A stretch of DNA of 64,000 nucleotides from Haematococcus lacustris (GCA_030144725.1 JASKMD010000026.1:3427277-3491276); one strand, 5' to 3'; positions 47,501 to 59,608 are shown, counted from the first letter of the stretch. Notes: a model not told the origin generated them from the sequence alone. Numbers and translations: made by a program.

Positions 47501-50500
47501 GCGCTCCATGGACACCTCCGCCATGTCCTCCTCCAACTGCAGCCATGCACACAAGGCACACACAAGGTGGCTGAAATGGTGGCACCAGGTTAGGCATGGC
47601 ACAGTCAAATACTCATGCTCACTTCATACCAACCCACCACCTCTCACCCTCCCTCCCTCCCACCCAAACGCACACCCACCCTCACCTTCTTGAAGAACTG
47701 CTCCAGTGTCCGGTCCTGGGCTCCGTACAGCCTCAGCCGCTGCTCTGCCCACTTGGGGTCCAGGTACACCTCCCACACCGCATCCCAGGTGGCCAGGGTG
47801 ACGGTGATGTGCTTCAGGTTGGCCTCCAGGGAGGTGCCGGCTGAGCTGGCTGCTGCCAGGTGCTGGAGGTGGGGCTTGATCGGTGCTAGCCACCGCTCAG
47901 TGGCACGGCGCGCATTGTTCAGGCCACTGCCATGCTTGACCTCGCCCTTGGTCAGCTTCCACCGGCGCAGCTGGTCTGCCTGCAGCTGGCCTGTCGCCGG
48001 ATCCCACACCCCAGAGGCTGCGCTGACTGCCTGGGTGACGCCGGGGTCTATGCCCACCCCAATCTGAGTGGCTGGGTTGAACACAAAGTCACGCTGCTCA
48101 GCTAGGCCCTTGCCAATGCGGGGCAATCCCAACTCATGGGCCACTACTGCTGATGCACCTGGGGCTGCCGCTGGGCTGCTGTTACTGCTGGAGGGGCCTG
48201 CTGCTGAGGGTGGGGCAGAAGGAGGGGGGAGGGGGCGGGTGTAGTGCACACATACACTGACACCATCGGTCTCCACTGTCCGCTCGAACTCAAAGCCTTG
48301 GTTGGCCAGCTTGCCTGTGCTGAACCACCTGTCCCAATGCTGGCTGCGGGCTGGCTCTGCGCAGAACACCTTTTCTGTCTCCCTTGTGAGCCCCAGCTGC
48401 TTGCACACCCCTTGCAGTACCCTGCTGTCCACCTTGATGAAGTGCAGCCCTGCCCTGGCCAAGGGGGTGAGGGTGAAGGGGGGGTGGGCAGGTCAGGACC
48501 CGGGGCCCCACCCTACGCCCGGCACGCTTTGGCTTGCCTGTCACGGGTGGGGTGGGGGGCTGCTGCCACTGCTCCAGGCACCTGCACACATGCACCGCAT
48601 GGCGCATGCGGCAGGGCAGGGGTACGGTGTCCTGCAAGGAGTCTCCCTCATCCAGGGCCAGCAGTCTCCGCTGCTTGGCTGCCTCCTCCATCAGGTCGTT
48701 GACATGCGCCTTGTCCAGGTGGGCAGCCTGTAGCTCGGGGCTGTCAGTGTTGAGGCTGTACCCACACGTCAGCTTGATGAAGAGCTGAGCCTCCTCCCCG
48801 CTCCAGCCAAGCCGGGCCCTGGCTGCCTTGGCGTAGAGCTTGACATAGCGCTCTGCATGCATGCAGGTCAGGTCAGGTCAGGTTTCAGGTCAGGTCAGGT
48901 CAGGTCAGGTCTATGTCAAGTCTATGTCAGGTCAGGTCAGGTCAGGGCTATGTCAGGTCAGGTATATGTCAGGTCAGGTCTATGTCAAGGTCCAGGTCCA
49001 GAGTCTATGCACCACCACCACTTGCCTGGGTTGGAGTAGTGCTGCTGCATGGCGACCGCTAGCTGCATGGAGTGATGGTTGATGGTGTTGAGGTCACCGG
49101 TGAAGTTGGCGCTGCCCAGCTGCTGCAGCTTGGCCAGTAGCTCCTGGTTGCTGGGATCATCAAAGGCTGGCTTGATGCTGTAGTGTAGGTTCTGCCTTGG
49201 GCGCCCAAGCCGCCGCTGCAGCTGGTCGTAGGGGGTGAGGAAATTGGAGTTGGCAAAGTACTCACAAAAAACCTTGAGCTGCTGCAGCAGGACTGGATCT
49301 TCGCTGTCCAAGGGCATGGGTGGCCCAGTGGGAGCTGCTGGTGGGGGGTGGCGGGCAGCAAGGCGGGCGCTGGGTGGGCGCAGTGTGGGTGACGCTGGGG
49401 CAGGCTCAAGCTCTGGCTCAGGCTCAGGGTCAGGGTCTGGCTCAGGCTCCCAATCCATAGCCAGGGTTGCTGGCTGGGCAGGGACACGCAGGGGGAGTGG
49501 GGGCAAGGGGGCAGCATCCAGTGCACGAGGAGGCTGCACGGCTGGAGGTGTAGGGGCGCTGGGGTACCCAGGGGTGGAGTAGCCCACAAGGCAGGTCAGG
49601 AAGATCCTGAGCACATACAGTGACGCGATAACGCGGAGCTGAGAATGGATGCCGGCCCTGAGCTGGAAATGGGCCAGTAGCTTTCGCTTCGTCTTCTTGC
49701 AGCCGCGCAGCACGGCGCCACCCGGGACCTTGATCACCTGCGGCCAATTACGGTCAATATTTTGACAGGCCGGCAATGCGGGGACACCAATAGTGCGGGG
49801 ACACGAGCAGTGCTGGGGCATACAAGGCGGGGGTGCGCACCTGTCGGCGCTGGGTTTTCCATTCAGCCCTTCGCTCCTCGCGTTGTTTGGCTGGAGGGAC
49901 GCTAGGACCTGCGCTGGCATGAACAGAAGCGATGTGAGCAGCGCGGAGCTCACCGGACTGCACAGTTGCAGCGGACCACACCACGACTACGACGAACCTC
50001 GTTTACGCGGGCTCTCAATCAGAAGCGGATCTTGCTCCGCGGCGCTGGGCCGCTTCCTCGGAGGCATTGCACAACTAGGTTCATATCAGCTAACACCTGC
50101 TGAGCTCCTAATTATACCCAGGGGGCGATGTCACTCGTTCTCATATGCCCAAAGGGCACTCCGACCAAAGGGCAAAGGGCACTCCAAGTCAGCGCGTGAC
50201 TGTCAGCACCGCTCTGTGACACTTCAGCATGCATCTTTGTGTAGTGCATCTTTGTGACAGTGACAGCATGCACAAGCAACCGCCTTGCACTATGGGGTCA
50301 TGGTAGCAGCTTTCTAAGGGAGACTAAGGGAGGCACCCCAATAACTGTTGGGCGCGGTGAGGCTGAATGATTCTGTGTGCATACAATAACTCCTGTGCAT
50401 GGTGGCATGGATTGGGTTGCCAAGATCTGTTGACTGCTCTATAGGCGGCTGTCTAAGGGATGCGATGTGGGGCGCATGTTGGACAGCTGCTGATCGGATA

Positions 50501-53500
50501 GCAACAGGATAGCAACATGATAGCAACAGGATAGCAACAGTCAGAGAGAGGCCAGCTGTGTGCAAGGAGGGTGTCATTGCTGTCCTCCAATGCGCTCACT
50601 GCCCCTTGGGTCCTGCCCCCTTGTTCTGAAGGTCGTTCTTGCAGCTAGTCATTGCTGCCACGTGCATGACTTGCATGACTTGGAACAGCAAAGTGTCCAC
50701 CTATCGTTGCCCCATGTCCACCTATCGTGATTTACCCAGCTCTGGCCCAACCCCTACTCCTGTGCAAGCAGGGTTTGGAGGCCACAGAGTGCATCACACC
50801 GCTGCTGCAGGGACCGGGTGGCCATTGCTGGGCACATCCGCATGATGCAGCAGGCCAGTGACACCTCGGTGGCGGATGCCCTGGCCGCATGCTTGGTGAG
50901 TGCAGGGAGTCTCAGTCCTGGGTCAGAGGGCTCCTGACAGCCAGGCAGATACCCTAACCCTGGCCCAGCCATGCCCAGCCCCAGCCGAGTTCCTTGCAGC
51001 CTGGCAGTACCGATGGCCCTCCGCCCAAGTAATGTCCTTAGCCAGGACTGGGTTCAGTGACCCTGACTTGTGGCTTTGTGTTGAGCAAACTCCTTAAAGC
51101 TGTCTGCTGGGGCTGGGCCTTGCGGTGTGTGATAGTGCCACCACTGGGCGTAGGGTTCAACCAGCAGGTGGGTGTGCACCTCACACAGCCGGCAGAAACA
51201 GGCAGCTCAACAGGGATGGAGAGTACATCAAGTAGGGAAACAAACAGCAAGGTATCTGGCCAGCATGGATTGATTAATAACATGGCGGTTAGAGGGCTCA
51301 TCACTGTCATGGCAGCGCAAGTAGGGTATGCAGTGTGGGCTCATCGGTTCGCTAGCTCAAGGTACCGAGCCAGCACCCGCCATGAGCAACTATCCCTACC
51401 TTTCCCCTCAGGCTTGAAGTACTGGCCACACTGTTCGAATACCACCCGCATGTCTTTCTTGGAAGCTCCCTGCCAGGCAGTTTGAGATGAATGGGGTTCG
51501 CAATCGAACCCAGATCCTGCTAGAAGCAGTCATTGAACACCCTGCTTACGTGCAGCAATGGCGACGCTTGACGCACACCGTCATTGCGTGTGCTATGCTG
51601 CACCCGCCACACAGACCTGACCTTGAGCTTGCCTGCCACCCTGACCCCTGGCCCTCCGCCCCTACCACCCGCACCCTGTCCCCCTAATCCTTCATGGCGC
51701 ATGCTGTGTGGGGCTCCACGACTGACGCTCCATGGCCTATGGATGCGGCTACTCCAGCCTGTTCTTTACCAGCAATTTCTTTGCTGCAGCAATGCCAGCT
51801 TGCCAGTGCCCTGTGCTGCTGCTGATGGTGATGGTGCCGGATGTCCCAGGACTGCTATGCGATGATCGACGAGGCTGAGCAGGAGCGGCTGTCAGCCATT
51901 CTGGCAGGCGACTGGGGCAGCGAGGCGTACTACGCTAAGGAGATCAGCAGCCTGCTGGACGTGTGCAGCCGGAGGGTGGACCGTGTGACTGCGCATGTGC
52001 TGCAGCACTCTGATGAGCATGCAAATGAGAAGGGGGAGGTGCTGCTGGGAGTCAACCAGGTGGGCAGGCAGGAGGGCGGAAAGAGGGCAGGCTGGAAAGC
52101 AGAAAGGAGGAGGGCTGCTAGGCAGAGAGAGGGCAGTCAGACTGCTAGGGGTCGGGCTGGCCAGCCTTTCAAGCCTCTCCTGCCACACGATCAGGACAGC
52201 CACAGGTGAGGACTGCTCAATGAGGGTGCCATACCGTTGGTTTGCACTGCAACCTTGCTTTCACCTGCCATTAATCAGCATTCAAAGCATGGCCCAATGC
52301 TCGGCACCTGGTGCTGAAGTGTGTGAGTGGTGTCGTCACCGCCGAAGGTGTCAACATCATGGCGGTGACATCATGTTCACAGGGTTCAGGCATCGTCACC
52401 CAATGCTGCTCACCCAACGCTTCAGCCCATGTGTGCACCAACCACATGCCTACCTGGCCACCTGGCAGCCCTCTCACCTTGTGGTGTGATAGTGTGAGGG
52501 GTGCTCTAGTGACTTGCTTGGCAACGCACGGCTTGCATGCTGCCTGCCTGGCTGCAGGGCAGCTTGCAGTGGGCGCTGTGGGTGAATATCAGCAAGAACC
52601 CCCGACTTAAGGCCGTGGAGATGATGGCACTGCAAATGGTTGTGGAGATCCCAAAGCAAATCGCTCTGGCGTCTGTCGCGTTGCGCGTGTTCAAAACAGA
52701 AAAGGTGCCCACCTCGACGTCAGTGCACCTGCCTACCTGCCGACCTGCCTGCCTGCCCGCCTGCCAGCCCTGCCTGCCTGCCTGCTATAGTGGCCTCATG
52801 ACTACCTAGGCCCATATCTATCAGCCTGCTGGCCTGATTGGCTTGCTGTGAGGCTGCTTGACCACTGCTCCTCACCAGATCTTCTTTCCTCCCTCCCTCC
52901 CCCTTTGCCTAGCACGCTGCCCGCCTGCCAGTCGCACTAATCTCCTTCCCCATCCCAAGGCGCACCTGGGCCTTGGCATGTAGGGCCTGTCTGCCTGCCG
53001 CCCTTATCTTCCAACTACAGGCTGAGGCGTGGCTCACTTTGCCACAACATGCCCTGGCCCACCTTACTGCTCCAATTCTTGCGTTGCATGCATGCGACCA
53101 TGACATATGTAATGTGTACCAAATCATGATTTTGCTGAGAGTAGGCAAATGCCATATAATGCTGCTGCTGAAAGATGATGACGATGATGTGGATGAGCAG
53201 GATGAGAATGATGAGGAGTGTGTGTCAGCAGGCCCGGCAGGTGGCTGCCATTTGCCTACCCTGCTGAACCCGCCACACTCCTGCAGGATGAGTTCTTCAG
53301 TGCCTGCCGCAATGAGTTCATGGCTGTGGGAGGGGTCATCTTTGTGGACCTGCTGGCGTTGCCACCCCCAGCCAAGCACGTCAAGCACTGGGTGCTCCGG
53401 CAGGTGTGGGAGGGGAGGGGCCAGGGCCCTGCTGCTCAACCCTGCTGTCTGGCTGGGCAGCTGGCTACCTGCTGAGCTGGCTGCTAGGCTGACTGACTGG

Positions 53501-56500
53501 CTGCCATTGCTGGTCCTGCACTCCTCCACTCCCTGGTGTGGGAGGGGAGGGGCCAGGTTCCAATGCAGCCTGACACCCAGGTGCAGTCGCAGAGTCCCAG
53601 CACCATCATCATCAGCACCACCACTGTGACCACCAGCACCACCAGCACCAGTATCAACACCACATCTACCAACAGCACCACTAACTCAACGCAGTCTGAC
53701 ACCCAGGTGCAGTCACAGAGTCCTTATAGAGTATTGGACGGCTCAATGGTGTTGAGCAACAACAATACCAGTGACTCAGTGAGGGACCACCATCCCTCAA
53801 CATTGAATGCGTGCCAGTCCGTAGGCGTGTGTTGCTATTGATGCTGTCGCTGTTGCTGCTGCTGCTGCTGTCGCTGTCTGTGGCGTCCTTGTCACGCACT
53901 GGATGAGCCGTTAGCTGCACCTGCACCTGGTTGCCTGTTCAGCCTGAGGCAGGTGCTGGCTTGCCTGTTCAGGACGCACTGCTGGGTATGGTAGCCCATA
54001 GGCCCTCCAAAAGCACACTTGTGCTTTCTTCCCCTACTGGCCTGCCTGTCCTGCCTTGCTGAGCGCCTGCCTGCCTGCCTGCCCACCCACCTGACTACCC
54101 CTTGGCCTGCCTGACTGGCTGATCGTGACCTGGGCTGCCTGCCCACCTTCCTGCCTGCTGCAGGTCACAGCCTTGGCCAGCAATGTGCAACGCATCCCCT
54201 ACCCCATCCCACCTGCGGGCACTGACCCTGCCACCTACAGGTGTGTGTCTGTTGTCAGCTGTCAGCCTCAGGACCGTGGCACTCTTCCAATGTTCCTGTC
54301 GCGGGATGCATGGCCAGACTGCACTTACTTGGCCTTCAGACACGGGCTGACAAGGCAGCACGGTGCGGCGTCTGTCCAGGCTACTGCAGCCTGTTGTCTG
54401 GGTTTGCAGTTGGGGCCATGTCCAGCCTCCTTACCAAGGGCCTTGCACCTAGCTAACAAGGAACGCTCAGTGAGGTGTCTAGGCAAAAGCATCGCAGCGA
54501 CAGACCTACCCCTGCCTGCCTCTGCCCCTGCCCACCTGCACCTTACGTGATCGAGCTTGACCTCCAGGCTCATCAAGGCCACTGCACCTTGAAACCGTGT
54601 GCCCAGGTCAGAGGAGGAGCCCCCGCCACTGGGCTTTGCCTACCCGTACCAGCAGGATATTGTGCTGCTGGAGGGTGCCCAGACCACGGTAGGCTGCAGA
54701 GGGCTGGACCCCCATCTGGCCTGAGATCATAGGCAAAGGCTAGCCCAGTGTTGGTGGCAGTGTTGGCGGCAGTGTTGGTGGCAGTGTTGGCGGCAGTGGG
54801 GAGGGCCAGAACCAAGTGCTGATTTGCTGCCTTACCCTGCCAATAGCAAGTGCTGAGTTACTGCCCTACCCTGCCCAAAACCAAGCGCTGAGCTGCTGTC
54901 CACTGACACCCTGAGCCTGGCTCGCTACATGATAACTAGACAGTTGTGTGGCAATGTTCAGTGTGGAATTGTCCAGCCATTTAAGCTGCTGAGTGATCAA
55001 CTGTGCTGATGCACAGCCTTGGCCAGCCTGCTGCTTGCCTGCCTGCCTGCCTGCCTGGCTCCTGATAGGTGGGGTGGTGGAGCCCTGATGCCCAGGCCTG
55101 GAGCACCGAGGGCGTGACAGACATCACCCTGGATGCCTCCTCCTCCTCCCTCTCCTTCCACACAACACATACACAGATAAGCACCTAAGTTGGGACAGTT
55201 TGAAACGGGGGGTGGCACAACTCATCACTTGCTTGGACAAAACGAATGCAACTCATATCCTTGGAGAGATCTAGAAGTCCTCTAGCTGCCGATGCCTCCA
55301 GCTTAGTATGCTTCTCAAGGACTGGAGACTTATGACTTGGCCAGTGGGATACCCCCACTAAAACCGGTTTTCCAAACTAAGTGCACCTATGTTGAGACGC
55401 TCAAGTATAAACATTTTTCAGGAGAAATTTGGTCCTGCCCTTTTCGGCACTGTATCACTATAGGTCCTAGCACCAGATGGCACCAAAAATCCACATAAAA
55501 GCTGTGTTGTGAGTCGAAAGTTAAAGCACCACGATGTGCACCCCCCTCTCCACGCAAGCCCCTCTGCCATACTGAGCTGCCCTCATGGAAAGCTGCTCTT
55601 CCAGCTCCTGCCTGTTGTAGAAGTGGCCCACTGCCCGAAAATACAACGGAGGTTGCTCCTCCATTGAGCAACTGAAAGTTGCATCCATCATATCGTTGGT
55701 CACATTTAGGCCTTCCATTGTGCCAGAGTCGCCGTGCTCTTGCCAGCTTGGATGGAGGCTTAAGCAGTTGCCAGCAGCTGCTCCTTGTTGGGGGTGTATA
55801 AGCCTGTCTTGGCAAAGGCCCGCTTCAATGACTTCGTTTAGTATGGTAATATTTTTAATTAATTCATACTCTTAAATTCAGTTTAATTCCATGGCTTCAA
55901 TTGCTGCTCGGGCTTGCATCACGGAAGAGGTGTGGCAGGCCCTTGCTCACACGGACCTCGCAGGCCCATTGCACTGCTCCAAGGAGGTCCAATCTGGCCA
56001 CCCCCCTACCCTACGCTTATACCCCCTTGACAATGCTGACCAGCTGCATCTCCTCTGCCTAAGTCAAAGCTGTCAGTCTCCCCCTTGTAGCAACCCACCC
56101 CCCATGTTGATGAAGTCGTTGAGGTTGGAGCGGGGGACGCCATGCTGTTTTGCCACAGCACGCACAGAAGGGCGCGTAGCCCCCCTTTTGAACTTGGAGA
56201 GGGCCCGAGCGGCGGCTGCAAGCATGCTAGCCCTGTGGCGTGCCCCGTTAGAAGCTTTGCTAGACCACCTAGCGCGTGTGGCAGAAGCGGTGATCATCTG
56301 AGCAAGGGCCGGGGCCTGAGCTCTGCAAGTAGAAAGGCCATTTTTTGTTACATGCGAAAATTACCTCCCAACATGGCAAGCGCTACGGCCGGACAGTCGC
56401 ACATTTGACACAGCGCACCGACTGCACCATCTTTGTTACCCACCAAGGTATCTAGGAGCGTTAAGGAAGCTTCCTGAAACGCTCCTGGTAGTCGCAGCCG

Positions 56501-58417
56501 GGCCTTAACTCCCGATGGGGTTCAAACCGGCGGCCCCGGCAGTGTTGAGATCTCTGCTCCCACAACGCGCAAACATGACGCGGGCCGACAACCACCCTAG
56601 TAACCACCTAAGAACGCGATGCGCGGAAAAGAAACGGGGGCTTTCGGTAAAGAATCAAGAGAACACGAGAAACGGGGTGTCCCAACTTAGGTGCTTTACT
56701 GTGTATCGGCGCTCTGGCTGTCATCCAAAGCCGAGCTCTCCTCATGCCATATGCATCGTGGAGCGTCAGGCCCACAGGGGGCATGAATGGTCGCACAGCC
56801 GCTGTGACACTCCAGTGCCAGACGCTGGCACAGCCCCTCGTGGTGGAGGTGGGTGCAGTGTGTGCGAGTGGGTGTACACCCGTAACGTTATGCATGGAGG
56901 GAGGCGGTTGACGTCGCCGCCAGTGAGCGTGTGAGAGGTTGGATGCAGCAGCAATGCAGGTGATGGTCACTCGCAGGGTCCGCGACGCAGAGGCAGCTGC
57001 AATTGGCATCGCAGTCATCACAACTTGCCGTTGAGCCCAGCGGCTGCCTCGCAAATGCAACCGCCTTGCCCGCAATGTCTGTCCGTTGTGGTCTGCAGGT
57101 GGGTCCCGGATATGCGTCTTTGCTGTCGCCCAGCGATATCCCGGCGCTTCAGCCGTTGCTGGGCCAGCAGCATCAGCCCGAGCAGCTGTTGCTGGCGCTG
57201 AGTCGGAAGGGCCTGCACCTGCTGCCCGAGGACCGCGACGCGCCCGTGTGCGGCATGGCCATTAAGCAGCGCGACGTGGAGGTGGCCATGTGCGATGACC
57301 TGGCGCTGCTGGCGGGCGTGTGTCTCATAGCGCGCAGGTGCGGCGCGCAGCGTCAGCTGCAGGCATGTCCTGCCTGTTGCACCGCTGAATGCCGCAGCCG
57401 ATGCCGTATGCCGTATGCCGCAGCCGATGGAACCAGGCAGGCGCTGGTGTGGACGAGTGCATCGCTCGCATCAGCGAGGTCGCCGATTGGGAGGCTGGCG
57501 GGCGCACGGAGCTACGGCAGGTGGAGCGAGTGTTTGCCAAGGAGCGGGAGGACGGAGAGAGGCGTGTGCTGGCTGTCATCCGGCGCGGCACACGTGTGAG
57601 TGACATGCGCTTCTGCTTCCCGCTCCTAGCCCTGCCGTCAGCCCGAGGTGGTGTGATGATCACATCGCATCAGGCCGACGTACTGCAAAGCCGACGTGTG
57701 TCATTGTTGTGCGCGATGTAGGGCGTGGCCTTCACGGACGCTCTAAACAAACGCGAGCAGTACCCAGCTTTGCCAGGCCACGAGACCGTGGAGTCAGTAC
57801 GAGCCTGCTTCAACGCTGTGTATGGCGAGGTGCGATGATTCCTGACCATTTGAAGGCCATCGTCCTTCCAGCAAGCACCAGGTGCACGAAGGTGGCCTGT
57901 GTAGCAACAAGCTCATCCAATTTGTCACATGCAGTTAAGGGGCATCATCATTGTTAGCAGCAGCAAGATAAATGCGGCTGGCAGACTCACTCCAGGATTC
58001 TCGAAAGGTCACACATTCACAGCCTGCACAACCACTTCATTTTTCAACATCCAACCCCATGCTGCTCAATCACCTACCTAGCTCTTGCTTTTGTGCGTAC
58101 CTGGGTAGTCTACCAATAGCTAGACCAATACCAGTTCCTGCCTGCAGGTCCATGCAAGCTTGCTGGCCCTGATGAAGGGTGTTACACCCAACGCACCAGC
58201 CCTGTCATCAACCTCCGGGGCCTCTGCTGGCAACAGGCCTGACAGTGCAACTGCAGTGCAGCCCACAGTTGGGCAGACCATCCCGCCGGAGCCCCTCCTG
58301 GCGCAGAGGCTGTGCTTGAGTGCGGATGGCCTTGAAATGGTCAGGAACACTGACCCACTCTTCACGCAAGCTTTGGCTCAGATGCTGATCCTGCTGCGGG
58401 TTTTCAGCTTTAGTTGA
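44579..58417 (+). CDS. FAP94: Axonemal CASC1/DNAI7-like protein (Chlamydomonas IC97/FAP94 type), multi-exon
   Basis: Supported exons are 44579-44672 (MPPKVKKKKKTKEELEEERR), 44766-44880, 45071-45190 (LLERNVASEARRQAWEWERF), 51851-52059, 52558-52704 (WALWVNISKNPR, VVEIPKQIALASVALRVF), 53287-53403 (GGVIFVDLLALPPPAKHVKH), 54164-54240, 54607-54688 (LGFAYPYQQDIVLLEGAQ), 55069-55178 (WWSPDAQAWSTEGVTDITLD), 57099-57337, 57424-57595 (SRWNQAGAGVDECIARISEV), 57722-57829 and 58148-58417, ending LILLRVFSFS-stop. A probable exon near 50980-51029 ends WQYRWPSAQ. Phases agree where tested. Exons between 55178 and 57099 were not resolved. The Lys-rich start, coiled coil, WVNISKNPR block and ALPPPAKHVKHW block follow the CASC1 order. 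Known members associate with the inner dynein arm I1 and help regulate ciliary beating. The first long intron (45191 to about 50950) hosts about 5 kb of antisense Fanzor sequence. Confidence 0.75.
45348..45383 (-). ncRNA. Right-end hairpin of the Fz-A 3'-half copy
   Basis: CCTACCCCCACCC pairs with GGGTGGGGCGATAGG around a loop of about 8 nt. It lies next to TTTTGGCATGAAACACATGC, which also adjoins the hairpin at 46659-46689. Candidate structural end of a guide RNA; inferred. Confidence 0.4.
45987..46274. mobile_element. 288-bp hAT-type MITE inside Fz-A copy
   Basis: Inverted termini CAGTGATTCG (45987-45996) and CGAATCACTG (46265-46274), flanked by ATGCCAAT (45979-45986) and GTGCCAAT (46275-46282), an 8-bp duplication with one change. 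The uninterrupted Fanzor sequence is seen near 47455. Confidence 0.85.
46640..46759 (-). ncRNA. Fz-A right-end block (candidate guide-RNA region)
   Basis: Directly downstream of the Fz-A stop at 46760. It contains TTGGCATGACAAAACATGC and a hairpin at 46659-46689 (GCATTGCC against GGCGATGC, with inner CCCTG-TGA-CAGGG). Related sequence follows the Fz-A fragment at 63890-63945. Position matches the 3' guide RNA of TnpB/Fanzor systems; no expression evidence. Confidence 0.4.
46760..50237 (-). CDS. Fanzor (TnpB-like) nuclease, Fz-A, most complete copy
   Basis: Fanzors are eukaryotic RNA-guided DNA nucleases with a split RuvC domain. Readable parts on the minus strand are a basic N-terminal region (QREERRAEWKTQRR; CKKTKRK), an EP-rich linker, YDQLQRRLGRP, an intron with an AGGTC repeat, ERYVKLYAKAARARLGWSGE, and RuvC-I as VGIDPGVTQAVSAASG (about 48000-48050). 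The helical region ends LYGAQDRTLEQFFKK (about 47690); after an intron come LVVFFGAAGIG, RuvC-II as VVLVDEHRTTRVSS (about 47320-47365), RGMMWCP, a Lys/Pro-rich linker, and RuvC-III as WLDRDCNAALNMQRIGES (about 46910-46960). TAG ends it after PAEAQ. All three acidic residues are present. The first CxxC of the usual zinc ribbon is not visible. The start codon and first exon were not fixed. It is antisense within an intron of the FAP94-like gene. Confidence 0.8.
48865..48990. repeat. AGGTC pentanucleotide repeat in Fz-A intron
   Basis: Same intron position as 664-800, with intact splice acceptor (CATGCATGCAG) on the gene strand. Confidence 0.85.
50238..50580. repeat. Short tandem GATAGCAACA repeat; otherwise no feature
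   Basis: Four near-copies of GATAGCAACA occur at about 50497-50542. The rest of this intronic stretch between the Fz-A 5' boundary and the duplicated segment shows nothing recognisable. Confidence 0.6.
50581..50817 (+). repeat. Partner of the 39139-39393 duplication
   Basis: Lies in the FAP94-like gene and runs into an open segment (VAIAGHIRMMQQASDTSV) at 50818-50890 that ends at a GTGAGT donor. Whether that segment is an exon of this gene is undecided. Confidence 0.7.
55181..56694. mobile_element. 1.5-kb DNA element with inverted ends in the FAP94-like gene
   Basis: GCACCTAAGTTGGGACA at 55181-55197 is inverted as TGTCCCAACTTAGGTGC at 56678-56694. A partial copy of the end lies at 55390-55410. 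The minus strand at 56110-56200 encodes KRGATRPSVRAVAKQHGVPR, a psq-type helix-turn-helix as found in pogo-like transposases; the rest is degenerate. No clear target duplication was seen. Its left end lies 3 bp from the 3' end of the 55069-55178 exon. Confidence 0.65.
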
Positions 58418-58539
58418 TGGCTCTGTAGCTCTTCATGCATGGGTGTGCTCTGGTGAGGGGCAGCAGCCTGTAGCAGAGTATTGTGTGACAGGCACCACCC
58501 TGCGCTGTGTTCATGTGTTATGCACTCACACTCTCGAGG

Positions 58540-59378
58540 TCCCTACATAACATACACCGCCACCTCACCGGGCAGCAGCCTGATGCGGCTGTGGTGGGGG
58601 CCACACATCAGGTGCTCCTGCACACTTGCATTGGTGAGCAGGTCCATGGCAGCCTTGATCTGTGGCAGCAGGTTGGGGTCCTCGATGTCCAGCTGAACTG
58701 GGGGAGGCAGCTGGGCTGGGGGGGCTGCATTGCGGGGGGAGCGGGGGTGAGAGTAGGGAGGGCAGGCTGGGTCAGGTGGGGGAGGGGGGGCTGGGGCTGG
58801 ACCTGCTGCTGGGAACCCTGGAGTGGGCTGACCTAGGAAGGACTGGAGTAGCATGGTCAGGGACATGACCGCTGCCAGGCAACACTGCATGCTGCCCATG
58901 GTCATGCGCTGGTTGACCTGTGCCACCACTGCATCGACTTCCTCTGGGCTCAGGTCAGGCCGCGCTGCCTCCACAAGGCCGCGAAGGGCTGCCTTGATAA
59001 CCTGGCGCCGCTCCGCAATCACTTCCTGCTCACCCTGTCCCTGCCCCTCATCCTCTTGCTGCCCACTGCCACTGGCACCTGCATTACATGGGACGGCACA
59101 GCACACGCGCACGGAGTCGCAATGTCGCGTGGTACACACTGCGTCGCGTCGTAAGAGGGGACTAGCCTTTCGTCGAGCTTAGCGGCTTACCGGCTGCACT
59201 CTGTGCGGGAGAGACGGGGCGCTTGCGTTTCCTTTTCCTTTTCGGCGGCATCTCAGGTATTCAGCAACATTGTCGAAGCGGAGTGGTCGTGCTAGGGGGT
59301 GCATCAGGTCGCCATCTAATCGGAGTGCCGGCAACCGGAGTGGGGCGGAAATGAGATCCATTACACAATCATTACTTA
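58540..59378 (-). pseudogene. Fz-C Fanzor 5'-end copy e
   Basis: Exon 1 encodes MPPKRKRKRKRPVSPAQSAA (59250 down to about 59188, donor GTAAGC). A second exon (about 59090-58543) encodes GASGSGQQEDEGQGQGEQEV, VIKAALRGLVEAARPDLSPE, a Pro-rich part and VQLDIEDPNLLPQIKAAMDL, matching the PLDSEDPVLLQQLKVF region of Fz-A. Homology stops at about 58540, before the catalytic motifs. The 5' boundary is at 59378, where similarity to element b (36787) ends. Open where present, but truncated. Confidence 0.7.
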
Positions 59379-59608
59379 GCCGGACGAAGCCGGCCAGCAA
59401 TGTGCAACGCATCCCCCTGCCTCATGCCACTCCACAGGTCACACACTCCTGCTGGTTGATTCTCGCCATTGCTGCCAAGCACCCTCCAGGCAGTAAACAT
59501 CTTCTCTTGCTTGGTGGCTGGGCTTGCTGTGCATGCAGCCCACGAACATGCCTTATGGGTCAGGCAGCTGCCACATGGTGTGGGAAACAGGTGGCATGTC
59601 ATGCTAGG

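Noticed and set aside
56500..56560. tRNA-like B box near GGGTTCAAACC
   Set aside because: No matching A box or cloverleaf could be drawn.
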